DNA of 64,000 bases from Maea johnstoni (GCA_963942565.1 OZ012697.1:22869781-22933780), one strand, 5' to 3'. Shown: positions 21,028-33,001, numbered from the stretch's first letter. Program-made: numbers and translations. The notes: generated from the sequence alone by a model not told the origin.

Positions 21028-21300
21028 CAGAGACTTAGCCAGGACCCTACATCCTGCCTGTCTTTTGGACAGGTAGTTTTCTGAAAACCTCCTTTTTTGC
21101 ACAGGCAAAAAAAAAATCTTTGAGCAAAATTTCATTTTGGCTTTTAGGGGTAGTTACAGAATATTCCCCTTACAAACCCTCTCCTAGGACATGACTGTAG
21201 TGTAAAATTGTAAATTGTCCTTTTTGATACACAAAGCTGTAGATAGAATATAGCTAACTATGAACAGGCAGGTATTTTTTCAATCCTGGTTAAGATCCTG
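21028..21300 (-). mobile_element. hAT8-2 MITE, reverse orientation
   Basis: CAGAGACTTAGCCAGGACCC, TGCCTGTCTTTTGGACAGG and a right end ATCCTGGTTAAGATCCTG match the family, with smaller interior losses. Confidence 0.78.
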
Positions 21301-21726
21301 GTAGTTGTCTCTGTGTCTTCTTAACACCAAAACCCCTCAAATTTCACCACCCCTCAGAATGCCAAAATTATTTTGAGTTATTTCATAAAATGTCATTTTC
21401 AAACTATTACATGTGATATAAATTTTTCCGTCGCCGATATAAATCCCCGAGTCTAGTTTCTGAGTCTAGTCTCTCAAACAGCTTGACATATGATAATCAC
21501 TGCCAGCAAGCTCCTGCCTGGGAATTGATTTCTAAATCTACATGCTTTCAGCCTGATGGGAACTGAGATGGCACGAACATGAAAAATGCATTTCCATGGT
21601 TACGCATCATGCGAGAGAGACGGTGAAGCCGGAATGTATAGCCATCAATATGTAAAAGTAGCTGCTAGGGAAATACCATTAGGCAGCGAGTCTCTCTCTG
21701 GAAGGTGGGAGTATCTTGTATCTTAA

Positions 21727-21947
21727 CCCTTATGCTGCTGGAGGCTAATTTTGCCAATACAAAATTAAGCAAAAAACCTGTTAAAAATGACTGAAACTCC
21801 GAAGTGGCACATGGCCATGGGTACTCATCAGAGAGTACTCCGCGAGAGCTATCCAATGAATACCAACATGACAGGGTTTCAATGGTTTTCAGAAATCTTT
21901 GCATCTTTGTGTTTTGGACACAAGTAGCCTTAGTATTGAAAAGGTTT
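21727..21947 (+). mobile_element. TTAA-1 MITE
   Basis: TTAA precedes CCCTTATGCTGCTGGAGGC. The body AAACCTGTTAAAAATGACTG, GAGAGCTATCCAATGAATAC and ACATGACAGGGTTT is intact; the right TTAA has decayed to AAGGTTTAG. Confidence 0.85.
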
Positions 21948-21965
21948 AGAAAGGTACACTGCAGT

Positions 21966-22125
21966 CTGGGGTCTTGGCCAGGACTTCAAACTGGTTGTCT
22001 ACACTTAACTTAAATATTGTCAATTGGGTGTCTTTTTTTAGAGAGGACAAAAAAAAAACATCAAAGAAAAATTCCTTGCATCCTTGTGCTTTGGGCGAAA
22101 GAAGCCTCAGCATTGGAATGGTTAT
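21966..22125 (+). mobile_element. Adjoining hAT8-1 and TTAA-1 fragments
   Basis: GGGTCTTGGCCAGGACTTCA and TTGTCAATTGGGTGTC are hAT8-1-like. CTTGCATCCTTGTGCTTTGG and GCCTCAGCATTGGAATGG from 22070 are the TTAA-1 right end. Confidence 0.6.
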
Positions 22126-22221
22126 CAGAGCCTTTCGCGAAGGCATTAGCACGGTAAAATGTGCATACCCTAATCACATTTCAGCCGGAGCATTAGTGAT
22201 GGCATTTTTTAAATGTCACTG

Positions 22222-22640
22222 TGGAGAGAGAGAGAGAGAGAGCTGAGTGCTATTTTCTGTGTGCGTGTGTGTATCATGTGGTTGGCCGCTGGCTGGCGTG
22301 AATTGCCACGTTAGTGTAATCCACGTCGTCGTCCTGGTCGTTCCTGCTATTGATGCGCTGCTGCTGCCGTCATCATTCCTCCGTCTTGGGCTTGCTCGCT
22401 CTCTCGCTCCGCTGCAGCAGCAGCTCTCCTCGTCGCTCTGGCTCTGGCTGTGTAGTTCATTACGTGACGTCAATGCATCTATTTCTGGGCAATCAGATGA
22501 GTATGAGTCACCGCTGCTGCTGCTGCTGGCTGCTGAGCGGGCAAGCCAGCGAGGTGACTGAGCTAGCGAGAGAGAGCGGTAGGCTGGCTGCTTGCTGTAT
22601 ATCTAGGCTAGGCTGCATCAGAGAGAGAGAGAGAGCTCAT
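22222..22640 (+). repeat. (GA)n and CTG/CpG-rich segment
   Basis: AGAGAGAGAG tracts sit at both ends (22225..22242 and about 22620..22634). Between them are CGTCGTCGTCC, CTGCTGCTGC and several CGCT-rich words. Frames on both strands are low-complexity and not recognised. A regulatory role is possible but unsupported. Confidence 0.5.
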
Positions 22641-22644
22641 GGAT

Positions 22645-23640
22645 CCACACAGCTTAGATGGCTTATAAGCTCTGCGCAATATGGGTTCAAAAGGAACTTC
22701 CTACATGCTAAATTTGCCTGAGCTTAAGTAAGCTCCATGGATCCACGCTGCTGTTATTGGCTCCGATCAATATGGGTTCAAAATAAACTTCTACTTGCTA
22801 CATTTCCTGTTGCTTCAGTTGTATCATATTCATATATCTACACGGCTGCTTTGGTTGTCATTGCTGAGTTGAGTTGGGTTATGGGCTCTAATCAATATGG
22901 GTTCAAAATGAACTTCCTATGGGCTAGATTTCCATGCAAGCTGTTTTCCAATAGCTCCAGTACCAAGCTCAATGCATGCACATTGCTGTTTTTGTGTTCA
23001 GTGCTGAGATGGCTTATATATTTATAAGCTTTGCTCAATAAGCAGGGCTCAACGCTAAGGGTGAACCTATGGCCCCAGGCCAGTAAAAATTCCCCAAAAC
23101 TGCTTTGGGCCAGTAAAAGAAGACGTCAACTGGTCCTACAGGCCCAGTAAACATTTGAAGACATTCTTGTTAAAAAGTTTCCCCCTGAAAATGTCCCCAA
23201 ATGTTTAGGAAATATAAAATCTATAAAGATAAATGTTGTGGTGATTTTTATGCAATGTTCTTTCTTGTTAGGTTAAAGAAAAAATGTAGGACCAGTAAAA
23301 ATTTTGCAGGACCAGCAGATGCTAGGTGTTACTGGTCCTACAGGGCCAGTATCATTTTGAGTTAGCGTTGAGGCCTGATAAGGGTTCAAAATGAACTTCC
23401 TACGGGCTAGATTTACTGCCAGCTGTTTCCTGATAGCTCAATGCATCCACATTGCTGTTTTTGTGTTCAGCTGTTGTGGTGTTCAGTGCTGAGTTGGCTA
23501 CATTGGGCTCTACTCAATATGGGTCCAAAATGAACTTACTCTGTGCTAGATTTCCAGTAGCTCAAGTAAGCTCAATAAAATGGATCCACTTTGGTTTCAT
23601 GATCTGCCAAGTGAGCTCACGGATCTCTTACACATGAAAC
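22645..23640 (+). repeat. Local satellite, ~95-140 bp monomer, about 5 units, interrupted
   Basis: CAATATGGGTTCAAAATGAA, ACTTCCTAC, TGCTAGATTT and ATGGATCCAC recur from 22677 to 23600. The hAT5 element at 23043..23377 splits one unit inside CAATATGGGTT. Confidence 0.82.
23043..23377 (+). mobile_element. hAT5 MITE (CAGGGCTCAACGC) with ATAAG duplication
   Basis: The ends CAGGGCTCAACGCTAA and TTAGCGTTGAGGCCTG are inverted; ATAAG is repeated at 23038..23042 and 23378..23382. Internal GGCCAGTAAAA and TACTGGTCCTACAGG motifs are mirrored. A sister copy lies at 29752..30195. Confidence 0.9.
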
Positions 23641-24086
23641 CAGTGGCAAAGGATTGAAATAAACTACACACCAAAGTGTGCTGGGTTTTGAACAACTTCT
23701 TTGGTATATGCAGAGTGCTGATTTAAGATTTTTGATTTTGTCATTGATAGATACCAAAGTTCAATTCATGAGTGCATGTTTTTGTGAGGTTCTTTTAGAG
23801 TAGAAACACGCTTCGTGGTTACATTGGATATTGTTGCCGTATCCACAATCTACACCATAGCGAAGATAACTGCTCCATATACCAAATCTTTTTAGATGAT
23901 ATTTTTTGGGTTTGGATACGAAGCAATTTTTACCATGTATATTAATCGAAAGAATTTTCGCATAATTATTCGAGGCGAATTTCCTAATACTTCTTTTTTA
24001 CAGTCATGGAAATAGTTTTCGCACTATAAATTGATTTGGGTCGATTTTTTCCTTATATCTATTTTGTTTTCCTTTCTATTTTACAG

Positions 24087-24371
24087 TCATGGAAAGATAC
24101 AAAGTGTCAAACTCACGCCGGCAAAGGACGGTAATGCAGCCGCTGCAACGGTGGCATTTACGGATATTAAATCTGCATCGAAAGCCCACAACTCGGAGAA
24201 TAAAATAGAGGGTCACTTAGTAGAAACGGAGTACAATGAACCTACGGCCACAGGAAGTACTGTCACACGGCCGCACCAACCTGCGGAACCAGCGCGAGCC
24301 GAGACGGCGCATAGAGGACATTTTATCCAATCACACGTGAGAACGACGCCACAGTATCGGAGTCGTGAGGG
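24087..24371 (+). CDS. SPEN: Spen family repressor, coding exon 2 (rest of RRM1 and linker)
   Basis: The exon follows a TTCTATTTTACAG acceptor and ends at GAGGG|GTAAGT. One base completes Arg28, 94 codons follow, and two bases of Gly123 remain. Residues HGKIQSVKLTPAK continue RRM1 (vertebrate SPEN, as recalled: YGRVESVKILPKR). ATVAFTDIKSASKAHNSENK holds the RNP1 region, and LVETEYNEP closes the domain, all colinear with SPEN. The aromatic positions of RNP1 are reduced to one Phe, as in vertebrate SPEN RRM1, which is a divergent RRM. After about residue 80 comes a low-complexity, Pro/Arg/His-rich linker. A near-copy of the acceptor lies 83 bp upstream. The exon joins 62703 in phase (GG+A). Confidence 0.95.
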
Positions 24372-26935
24372 GTAAGTCTATACCACATGATCATCTGCCA
24401 AACACTGACAGGGATTTATTATTTAGTACTGGGGAAGTGAGGAATGACCCTGCAGCTTACGATAAAAGCTACGCGGTCGACCCACCGGTTCCCTTTCTTC
24501 TCTTCACAGTTCACACACAAGTGGTGGAATTCTACTACTACCTTGACTACCAATTCCTTATGATCCAATATCAAAAAGGCTGTTCATACTAAAAAACAGT
24601 ACTGTCTCTGTCTTATCGAATCGTCTATGGGTCGGCTTCTTCCGCCGTGGATTTTAAGTTTGGGAGACAGGTGGGCGGCTGCCCCATAGCGATAAGAAAC
24701 AACTACTTCAATAAATGAAAAAAACTTACAAAAAAGTATTTCTGGTATATTCTTACAAATCTTCCTAAAGAAGGCAAAACTTTATACTCAACTCCACTTC
24801 TTTGCTTGTACTTTATCATTGGATTAATCTGACCTGATTATTATTGGATTAATCGCTATCTTTTCTCCAAATGTTCTTTGGACTAAGAAAACAACAACTT
24901 GTGTGTGATATTTTCCGTAAAGAACCACCAACTCTTGTGTACATTGCTATTTCCATACTACAGTGTGGGTGTACTTGGTCTCTGTACTCTTAGTCCTAGA
25001 GCTTTTGGTTTACCGTGCTTGGGGGATCTCGAAACTCCTACAGTAACCCCGGGCCACCTAGCGGCCAGTGGAGGAACTAGCACCTCAGTCCATTGGATCA
25101 GCTAGCAGGCCCCTTGACTACTACTACCACCATTTCCCATTCTGTTGTTAGTGCAGTACTGTTTTGTACCTTTAGTTTTCGTGGTGTGCTTTTGTTGTGG
25201 ATTATTAATATTAACGTTATATAAAAACACCTACACACGCATCCTCACAGACCTGGCTTTATACCGTACACGCTGGTGGGCTCACTGTAGTGGTGCCCCC
25301 TGGTGGCAGGATTTTTCACTTGGATTATGTTGTACGTACATGTAAAGGTTTTCTCCACATTTACACTATAAAGCCTCATTGGGTCATTTTACACAGGTAT
25401 TATTAACCACCTCCTCCTCACCTCGGATGTATTACTGGAATGTTTTATTTAGCACCTACGGATTAACACACACACACATTGGAGTATGCAGCAACAATAG
25501 CAGTACCAGCGGCGCCACCTGGATTTTACACAAAACGGAATACTTAGATGTCTAACGTCGGACTGCGCACTACTAAGATATTTTGGATTTATATAGATGG
25601 ATTATAGCAGAACGAAATGGATATACCGCTTATTTTTCAGATGGGATTTTTACTATACTTACCAGCTTTGGATTTATTACATACTATGGAATTATACTTT
25701 GGGCGGCAAGATGATGAATTATAGCATCATCTACCTCTAGGGATTACGCAAGCAGAAAATGGGATTTTACTCATCAGCCAATCAGAGAACAGGATTATAT
25801 TAACAATCAAATATTAGCCAATCACATCCCTGGATTATAAATATGCAAACAAGACACCTGGATTTTACTTTTTATTACTAACACTTTGAAAATGATATTT
25901 AGAACCTTTGATTTGTTATGATATTTTTTCAGCATGAATTCATATTTTCAGTTCCTGATTTTTTTCACATTTCATTTTTGCCCTTCCAATTAAAATGTTT
26001 ATCACTTTTACCAGGACCTTTGTTGGTGTCTTGCAGAGAAGGATTTGTTATTTTTGACCAATCGGAGGGCTGGATTTAATAACTTTTCACTAGGGTTGGT
26101 TTCGTTCCCTGCATCTTTAGACCAATTATCAGACTTGTTTAGAACATAGGTTCGATGGAATATAAACATTGATGATAAGATTTGCTTTCCCATATCAATT
26201 GGAGATGCCTTATAGACTTTGCTGTCAAATCCAATCCCAAAAACCTCACATCATTAATTTGAAGAGAGAAGAAGATAGATAGGAAAAAATATTTCCAGTA
26301 AAAAGATATTCTAGTGATGACTCTAAACATGATAAACTTGGACACTTGAACACTGCAATACATGTGATGATTCATAGATGGAGCAGCCTAACAGAGAAAG
26401 CCTCCATTTTGCTTGCTGGTATGTTTGTACATGGTAATAAAGGAAAATGAAAACTTAAGGTCACTCAGGGATGTAAATGAAGGATTATAGTCACTTCTAA
26501 AGGTTTCTTTTATATTAGATTTTTAGAGACGAATACATTTTTGATGTACATACATAGGTTCATGGGAAATTCTAGTCTTAACAATCAGGGTTGACCTGAT
26601 TTATTTTATCAGTTAATTTACACTGTGCTGTTTCTATACTGCACAATATTGTTCTACATTGAACATGTATGTCAGGGATTATATGATTGGTAGTCTTATT
26701 TCTTCACCCAAAGAGCTATTTTTACAGAGAAAATTTGCCAGCATTCTTGTCTAGAAGGGGCTGGGGTAAGTTGTATCTATTTTTGCAAATAAAAATCTGG
26801 CTGCATTTTTTATGCAGTCCATAAATAACCACTAGTATGACTTGATGCATGCAGATGGCGTTCACCTCCCCATCCTATGAACAGTGTCCACAAACAATAA
26901 AAATGATTGCATTTATAATTTTATTTATGCAATTG
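24372..26935 (+). other. Start of Spen intron 2, nothing recognised
   Basis: About 2.5 kb of AT-rich DNA with recurring GGATTTTA/GGATTATA words (25400..25860) but no clear period, element ends or coding potential. The frame just after the exon-2 donor is intron read-through. Confidence 0.5.
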
Positions 26936-26969
26936 TATATATATACACACACACACAAACACACACACA
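26936..26969 (+). repeat. (TA)n(CA)n microsatellite
   Basis: A short TATATATACACACACACACA tract is followed by more ACACAC. The DNA on to 27300 has no recognised feature. Confidence 0.8.
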
Positions 26970-27303
26970 TCTCTTGGCTCTCTCAGCTCTGTACTTCCCA
27001 ACAAACAGTCTGTCTGGTACAGGTACAGGCTCTGTCACTACAGTATTATTTTAGCCTCTATATTGGCAAAAAAAATGACTACAATAATAGCCCCAAATAC
27101 TAAGTCTAGACCCTTATTGAGTACAACTAAGATTACCTTGGAAATCTTTGTATTTTTCTAGCAGTTAAGGAAATGCAGTGAGCTTGCCCAAATGGTTTTT
27201 GTAGTATGGGCTTGTTTTGAAACTATCTGCTTTTTCAATTTAGGTGAGGTCAGGGTTGTCTGGTAGTATAGGACTGTGCAGTCTCTGCTTTGTGAATTTG
27301 TGC

Positions 27304-27555
27304 TCATAGTCTCAGGCAGCCATTTGGACACCCAAACGCTCAAAAATGACCCCTCAGGACACCCTAATTTTTTTGTAGTAAATTTCTAAAAATGTCAGGA
27401 ATTTGTCACCTCAATATGATTCCCATGACACTGAATAAGGATGTTATGCATTATTTCAATGAGTAAATATAATGTGATATTCCTTGTGATGCCCAAATTT
27501 TTTGTGAAATTTCCAATTTTGGTCACCCAGTTTCTAAATCCTGGCTAAGACCCTG
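27304..27555 (-). mobile_element. hAT8-1 MITE
   Basis: CATAGTCTCAGGCAGCCATT, TTTGGACACCCAAACGCTCA, CCTCAGGACACCC and the CCTGGCTAAGACCCTG end are all present, so this is nearly full length though diverged. Confidence 0.82.
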
Positions 27556-28014
27556 TTTGTGCTAATAAAATGTTCACACAGGGAAACGAGAAAAACTGCC
27601 TTGGGGCCCCCCAGTCTCCATACGTATCGATTGTATTACAGCCCAGACACAGACATATGTCGGGGCATTGTTTTGCCTCCAGGGCATGTAGCGAATAACT
27701 AACAACAACAGATGGAGAAAAAATGGGAAAATAATGATTGGCATTAATCATTGATGTTAATGTTGGTTATGACCTATATTTGCTGCTTTGTTAATTCACG
27801 CTGCGTTGAACAATACACTCATGATTTAATACATTCTTCTTGGGTAGCCCTGTATTTAGGACAATACAAAGAATAAATACAATAGATTTATATACAGTTA
27901 TACCATTGAAGGCCTCTTAGTATTGACATTGCTTTATTTGTTTTTCTATACGCTGGGCCTGGGTGGAAGCGTGGATAAAGGAATAACTACAAAAAGGAGT
28001 TATTCCATTGGGAG
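27556..28014 (+). other. Intron 2 sequence, nothing recognised
   Basis: No element ends, tandem repeat or coding signal were seen. Confidence 0.5.
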
Positions 28015-28285
28015 CAGGGTCTTAGCCAGTATTTAGAAACTGGGTGCCCAAAATTGTCAATTGTAAATTTTTGTGGCATCCAATAAATATTTCAGATTAA
28101 AACCATAAACCTGTATTTATTTATTGCAATAGATATTATTAGGCATTATATCCTTATTATAAACAATATCGTGGAAATTTTACTGAGATAAAGAAAAAAT
28201 ACAATTATATGATTGAGGTTGACATTTTAAGAAGTCCCTCACAAAATAATTTGGATGTCCAAAGTACACCCTGCCACCTAAAAAT
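28015..28285 (+). mobile_element. hAT8-1 MITE, right end lost
   Basis: CAGGGTCTTAGCCAGTATTT, CTGGGTGCCCAAAATTGTCA and AGGCATTATATCCTTATTA follow family order; the final CTGGCTAAGACTATG is missing. Confidence 0.8.
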
Positions 28286-28666
28286 ATGATTGAAAGTCTC
28301 TAAGACAGGAGTAGTTTTTGCTGTATTTGTTCATAGAGCTATTACCTAGGATCATTAATGAGGTAAATGTCAGGGTTCCGTTGAAAAGAAATCCTTTGAA
28401 CCAAGGAAGGCCTTAATTTTGATTTTGGGACTGACTGCGCAAAGTGATATGTACATTAGAATACATTTTATCAAGGTAGTCCCAACAATTTTGATAAAAC
28501 TACCAAAATGATAGTCAAAAAAGTGAAAGTAAAAACTTCTTCATAGAGAATTTTTTATTTAGGAAACTGCCTCCCCAAAAGACAGTCTAGACGGCTCCTG
28601 GTTGAGTCCCAGACACAAACCCTCAAAAATCACACATCAATTTAATGTGTGGTTTAGGCATTGGAG

Positions 28667-28972
28667 CAGGGGCTTAGCCGCCTATGCGTCCAGCGTGTCA
28701 TTTGGACACGCAGAACACTGTTTTTTGACAGTTTGGACACCCAAAAGTTTATGTCAGAATTTGCTGAAGATGCATTTTCTTAGAAGATGAAGAAGCTGTA
28801 GTGTCACTTTTGTAAGACACACAAAGCAGTATCTGGCCTAAAAAAGCAAAATCTGTAAAGGTATAGGGTCTATCTCATTAGTAGTATGTATTTTGTACCA
28901 CACTTTGGACACGCAAAAGTCTATGAAACCTCTATTTGGACACCCTGTTTCCAAATATCAGCTAAGACCCTG
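28667..28972 (-). mobile_element. hAT8-3 MITE with CATTGGAG duplication
   Basis: The ends are CAGGGGCTTAGCCGCC and CAGCTAAGACCCTG, with the exact 8-bp duplication CATTGGAG (28659..28666, 28973..28980). Its sequence is very close to the 15615 copy in reverse, suggesting recent activity. Confidence 0.93.
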
Positions 28973-29223
28973 CATTGGAGAATCTTACATGTTGATTTCT
29001 TCTAAGTCCGCTTGTACCTGAAGTAGGTTAATATGTATTGATTGGTAATACTATTTAGATCTGTATTACCAATCTCCTGGCAACCCTGTTACTATGATAT
29101 AATGAGAGTTGAGAACTCCTGTTCTACCCTCCCACCAGGGCCTAGATAGGTTTAGGCCCAGAATTCAAGGATGAATTTCAAAAAAACATATTTGAAGGAG
29201 AGGTTTGGGTGTTTACTCTGAGT

Positions 29224-29513
29224 CAGGGACTTAGCCAGGACCCGTCCTACCTGTCTTTTGGACAGGCAGTTACCTGAAAACCTCATTTTCGGACAGGCAA
29301 AAATTTCTATGAAGAATTATAGTTTTGACAGTAATAACCAAATAATTTCCTAACAAACCATCTTCTATGACATTGCTGATGTTTAAATTGCTCTTCTCGA
29401 CACAAAAGGCTATTAAATGTAGTTCGATGATGATCTGAAGCAGCTGACTAGCTAAATTAGAAGTTAGATTGCTGTTTTGGACAGACATTTTTGAAATCCT
29501 GGCTAAGACCCTG
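29224..29513 (-). mobile_element. hAT8-2 MITE
   Basis: The ends are CAGGGACTTAGCCAGGACC and TCCTGGCTAAGACCCTG. Flanks contain ACTCTGAGT on both sides, offset by three bases on the right, consistent with an edited target duplication. Confidence 0.82.
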
Positions 29514-29751
29514 AGCACTCTGAGTAACACGTACCCTTCAAATATATTGCTGAATTATAGCTTAAAGCTGTATTGACAGTTGGTCATCATTTGGATACCC
29601 AACCCCTCAAAAATCACCTTTCAGTATGTAACCTAATTTAACCTAATTCTTGTGAAGAATTTGTTTCTCCTATGACATTGTATACAGACATTATCGCTTA
29701 TTTCAATAAGTAAATACATGTTTATGGTTGTAATCTGAGTATATTATGGTA

Positions 29752-30195
29752 CAGGGCTCAACGCTTAAGGGTGAACCTATGGCCCCAGGCCAGTAAAAAT
29801 TCTCAAAAACAGTTTCGGGCCAGTAAAAAAAGACCTCAACTGGTCCTACAGGCCCAGTAAACATTTGGAGACATTCTTGTTAAAAAAAAAAACCAGAGGA
29901 TGTCCCCAAATGTTTTTGAAATAGATGAAGATAAAATTTATAAAGATAAATGTTGTGGTGAATTTCATCCAATGTTATATTGTTATTTTGTAGTCGGCAA
30001 AGAGCCCTGGCAGCTCGTGTTTACTATGTAAAATTATTACCGACTTGAAATAAAGATTATCTATCTATCTATCTATTCTTTCTTGTTACGTTAAAGAAAA
30101 AATGTAGGACCAGTAAAAAATTTGCAGGACCAGTAGATGCCAGGTGTTACTGGTCCTACAGGACCAGTGTCATTTTGAGTTAGCGTTGAGGCCTG
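29752..30195 (+). mobile_element. hAT5 MITE (CAGGGCTCAACGC) with TGGTA duplication
   Basis: The ends match the 23043 copy, with 5-bp duplication TGGTA (29747..29751, 30196..30200). It is longer than its sister because of an internal insertion of about 97 bp. Confidence 0.9.
29980..30076 (+). mobile_element. 3' tail of a non-LTR retroposon ending in (ATCT)n
   Basis: AGAGCCCTGGCAGCTCGTGT, TTACTATGTAAAATTATTAC, CGACTTGAAATAAAGATT and then ATCT repeats are present. A reverse copy with the same tail is at 60100..60190. The segment is absent from the sister hAT5 copy, so it is an insertion. Whether LINE or SINE cannot be told. Confidence 0.7.
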
Positions 30196-30337
30196 TGGTA
30201 CCCTTGAAAATATATATAGGACGCCCATGAAATTGACAATTGTCAATTTTGGACACCCAGTTCCTAACTCCTGGCTGAGACTGTGGCTACAAGCATGAAT
30301 GGGTTAGTTTGTATCGATCTGAGATACTGGTAGGATC

Positions 30338-30555
30338 TTAAACCCTTATGCTGCTGGTAACTAATGTGGCCTATACAGAAAGATGTAAAAAAAACAATGG
30401 AAAATGACTGAAACCCTGGCAAATTGGTACTCATATGATAGTACTCAGCGAGGGCTTTCAAATGCATACCAACATGACATGGTTTAGATAATTGCCAAAT
30501 ATTTTTACGATATTGTGCCTAGGACAAACAGTAGACTCCACATTACAAGGGTTAA
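30338..30555 (+). mobile_element. TTAA-1 MITE, full length
   Basis: TTAAACCCTTATGCTGCTGG starts it and ACAAGGGTTAA ends it. Internal GACTGAAACCCTGGCAAATT, ACCAACATGACATGG and GAGAGTACTC-like blocks are in order. Confidence 0.87.
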
Positions 30556-30925
30556 GGTACAGAACTTGGCAAAGTGTGCAGCGGTCTCCCTGGATTGCCA
30601 AGCTTACTCTGTGTGACTCTGTTTACGGAGCCCAGAGCTCATAGGTCGTCCTGTGGTTAGTTAGTTGGCTGGGTGTGGGCTTTTGGTAATCATGCGGCAC
30701 TTGCCATGGGTTCTGTGCCAACACAACCGTGCCAACACAGCCACTCTCTCGCATCCCGCACAGCTAGCTGCTAAGTAAGATCTCCTCTTACAGAAAGCCA
30801 TCAGGGAATATTAGGCTTCCCTTGTGTAGCCTTTGTGCTCGCATGCTTTGGCAATATTAACAGGAATATATAACAAATACTAAGTGTTTGAGAATATTTT
30901 TGAAGAGAAATTGTCTAAATACTGA
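30556..30925 (+). other. Intron 2 sequence, nothing recognised
   Basis: Slightly GC-richer unique-looking DNA, without ends, repeats or a credible frame. Confidence 0.5.
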
Positions 30926-31400
30926 AAAGGGGTATTTTTAGGCCCTGGAAAGGATGAAAAGGGGTGTTTTTGGCTGGTTATGCAGCTGATGGAAAGGGTT
31001 ATTTGAAACTTGCAGATGCTGAAAAGTGTTATAACTAGAAAGTGTTAAAAAGGGGTGTTTTTAGGCTCGCCCGGCTGCTTCTAGAAAGAGTTAAAGGGGT
31101 GTTTTTTTGCTAGTAATGCTGCTGCTGAAAAGGGTTTTTCAAAAGGGTGTTTTTAGGCTTGTCATGCAGCTTCTAGGAAGGGTTAAAAAGGGGTGTTTTT
31201 AGCCTCGCCCGGCTGCTTCTAGAAAGGGTTAAAGGGGTGTTCTTTTGCTAGTCATGCTGCTGCTGAAAAGGGTTTAAAAAGGGGTGTTTTTAGGCTGGTG
31301 GTCAAAAGGGGTGTTTTTAGGTTCACCCTGCAGCCTCTATCTAGAAAGGGTTAAAAGGGGTGTTTTTAGTCTCACCATGCAGCTGCTAAGTGTTACAACC
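30926..31400 (+). repeat. Minisatellite of AAGGGGTGTTTTTAGGC units
   Basis: About ten copies of GGGGTGTTTTTAGG are spaced 30-60 bp apart, alternating with GCCCGGCTGCTTCTAGAAAG and ATGCTGCTGCTGAAAAGGGT. It is a compound tandem repeat with no coding signal. Confidence 0.85.
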
Positions 31401-31612
31401 AGTTTCGGGCTGAGCCAGTCATGGTGCTTTCTGTTCTAGGGTACGAAGACTAGAAAAACAAAGCTTGGCAGCCGGGCCGGCCTGCCATCCAGACAGGCAG
31501 TTGTGTATGATGTTGTCCCAGATATGTCAGCGTGGTATATTTACTACATCGTCATCATCGTTGTCGCACTTGGCGGCATACCAGCGACTGAGCGTGCTGC
31601 AGGGTCTCGGTG

Positions 31613-31840
31613 GCATAGTCTAAGCTAGCAGGGGCGTCTGGGCGTCATGTGGACATCCAAACCCTCAAAAATCACCCTTCGGGACATCCAAAAAAGACTG
31701 TAAGGAATTTCTTGAAATGTCAATTACGAGCATATAATTGACTTTATTTTCACCCCAATATAATTCCCATGGCATTGTATAAGGATATTATGCCTTATTT
31801 CAATTTAAGTAAAAACATGTATATGGTTGTAATACATATA
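31613..31840 (-). mobile_element. hAT8-1 MITE, right end lost
   Basis: CATAGTCTAAGCTAGCAGGG, TGTGGACATCCAAACCCTCA, TTCGGGACATCCAAAA and CATATAATTGACTTTATTTT follow family order. Confidence 0.78.
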
Positions 31841-32029
31841 CAGTAGCTGGCTAGGACTGTTCATTACAGTACTCCTGCAGTGAGTTAGTCTATTTTCCCT
31901 CTCCCTGTCGTTGCACAATGACCTGGTAGTCAGGCTATCTCTTCACCTTCCTGGTGTGTAGCCAAGGAGACGATTGCTATCGTTGTAATTGGCTGCCTTA
32001 TCGGCCAGTGGTCAACGGTCAAGATCCTA

Positions 32030-33000
32030 GTCATGTGAGAAATAGCTCAGAGAACATAAGATATGTGTATAATTAATCGCCATGGAGGCGATTGTGACAA
32101 GGCCACGTATGTGTGTTCTCACAGTATTGAGCAATAGCAAAAAGGTGGATGCCTTTGGCAATAGTAAAGCTGAACCAGATATGAAGACAGACTTTATAGA
32201 AGGATATTTAGCATGTGTGTCATTGCAGCATTGGTGAAGAAATTGCTCAGAGAACATAAGTGTATAATTGATTACCATGAAAGTGATTGTGACAAGGCCA
32301 TGTATGTGTGTTCTCACAGTATTGAGCAATGGTAAAGCGGAAGCAGTTATGTAGATGCAACATTATTGAGGGGTATTGAGCATGTTTGTCATTTCAGTAT
32401 GCTGTAGAAATAGCTCGGAGAACCTGAGATACATGTGTATGATTAATCACCATGGAAGTGATTGTGACAAGGCCACATATGTGTGTGTTCTCACAGTATT
32501 GAGCAATAGTAAAGCCAAGGCACTGAAGGCAGATATGTATTACTATATATATATTGGATATTGAGCATGTGTCATTTCAGTTGAGTGTAGAAATAGGTCA
32601 GAGAATAGGAGATATGTGTTTAAGTACGGCTGTAATCAATGTGGGAGACTGACAAGGCCATGTATGTTTTCTCACAGTATTGAGTAATAGTGAAGCAGTT
32701 ATGTAGATATGCAACCTTATTGAGGATCCGATAGTGTCAGAGCAAGTGTGTCCTCTCAGCATAGGTGAAGAAATAGCTCAGTGATCAGTCACTATGGGAA
32801 AAACTGTGCCAATGCCATGTATGTGTGTTATTGACGTATTGGTAGGAATAGCTAGAGAACATCTGATCTGATATGGGCAACCTTCTTGAAGTATACATTG
32901 GACATATGTGTTTTCTCAGTGTTGGTGTAGAAATATAGCTGAGAACAGTTGATGTGTTTATGATTAATCTCTGTGGGAGATAGTGAGGAGGCCACATGTG
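32030..33000 (+). repeat. Local satellite, ~160-200 bp monomer, 6 units
   Basis: AGAAATAGCTCAGAGAACAT, GATTAATCACCATGG, TGACAAGGCCA, TGTGTTCTCACAGTATTGAG recur at about 32036, 32238, 32405, 32588, 32767 and 32930. The array ends where the SINE begins. Confidence 0.9.
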
Positions 33001-33001
33001 T

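Larger units (their letters stand above)
29590..30290 (-). mobile_element. hAT8-1 MITE carrying a hAT5 element, itself carrying a LINE/SINE tail
   Basis: CATTTGGATACCCAACCCCT, the AAATACATGTTTATGG block and GACACCCAGTTCCTAACTCC mark hAT8-1. It is split at TGGTA by 29752..30195. That inserted element contains the retroposon tail at 29980..30076, giving three layers. Confidence 0.78.

Noticed and set aside
24365-24592. Separate small gene after Spen exon 2
   Set aside because: The frame overlaps the exon end in another phase and continues into the intron; the donor GTAAGT is strong.
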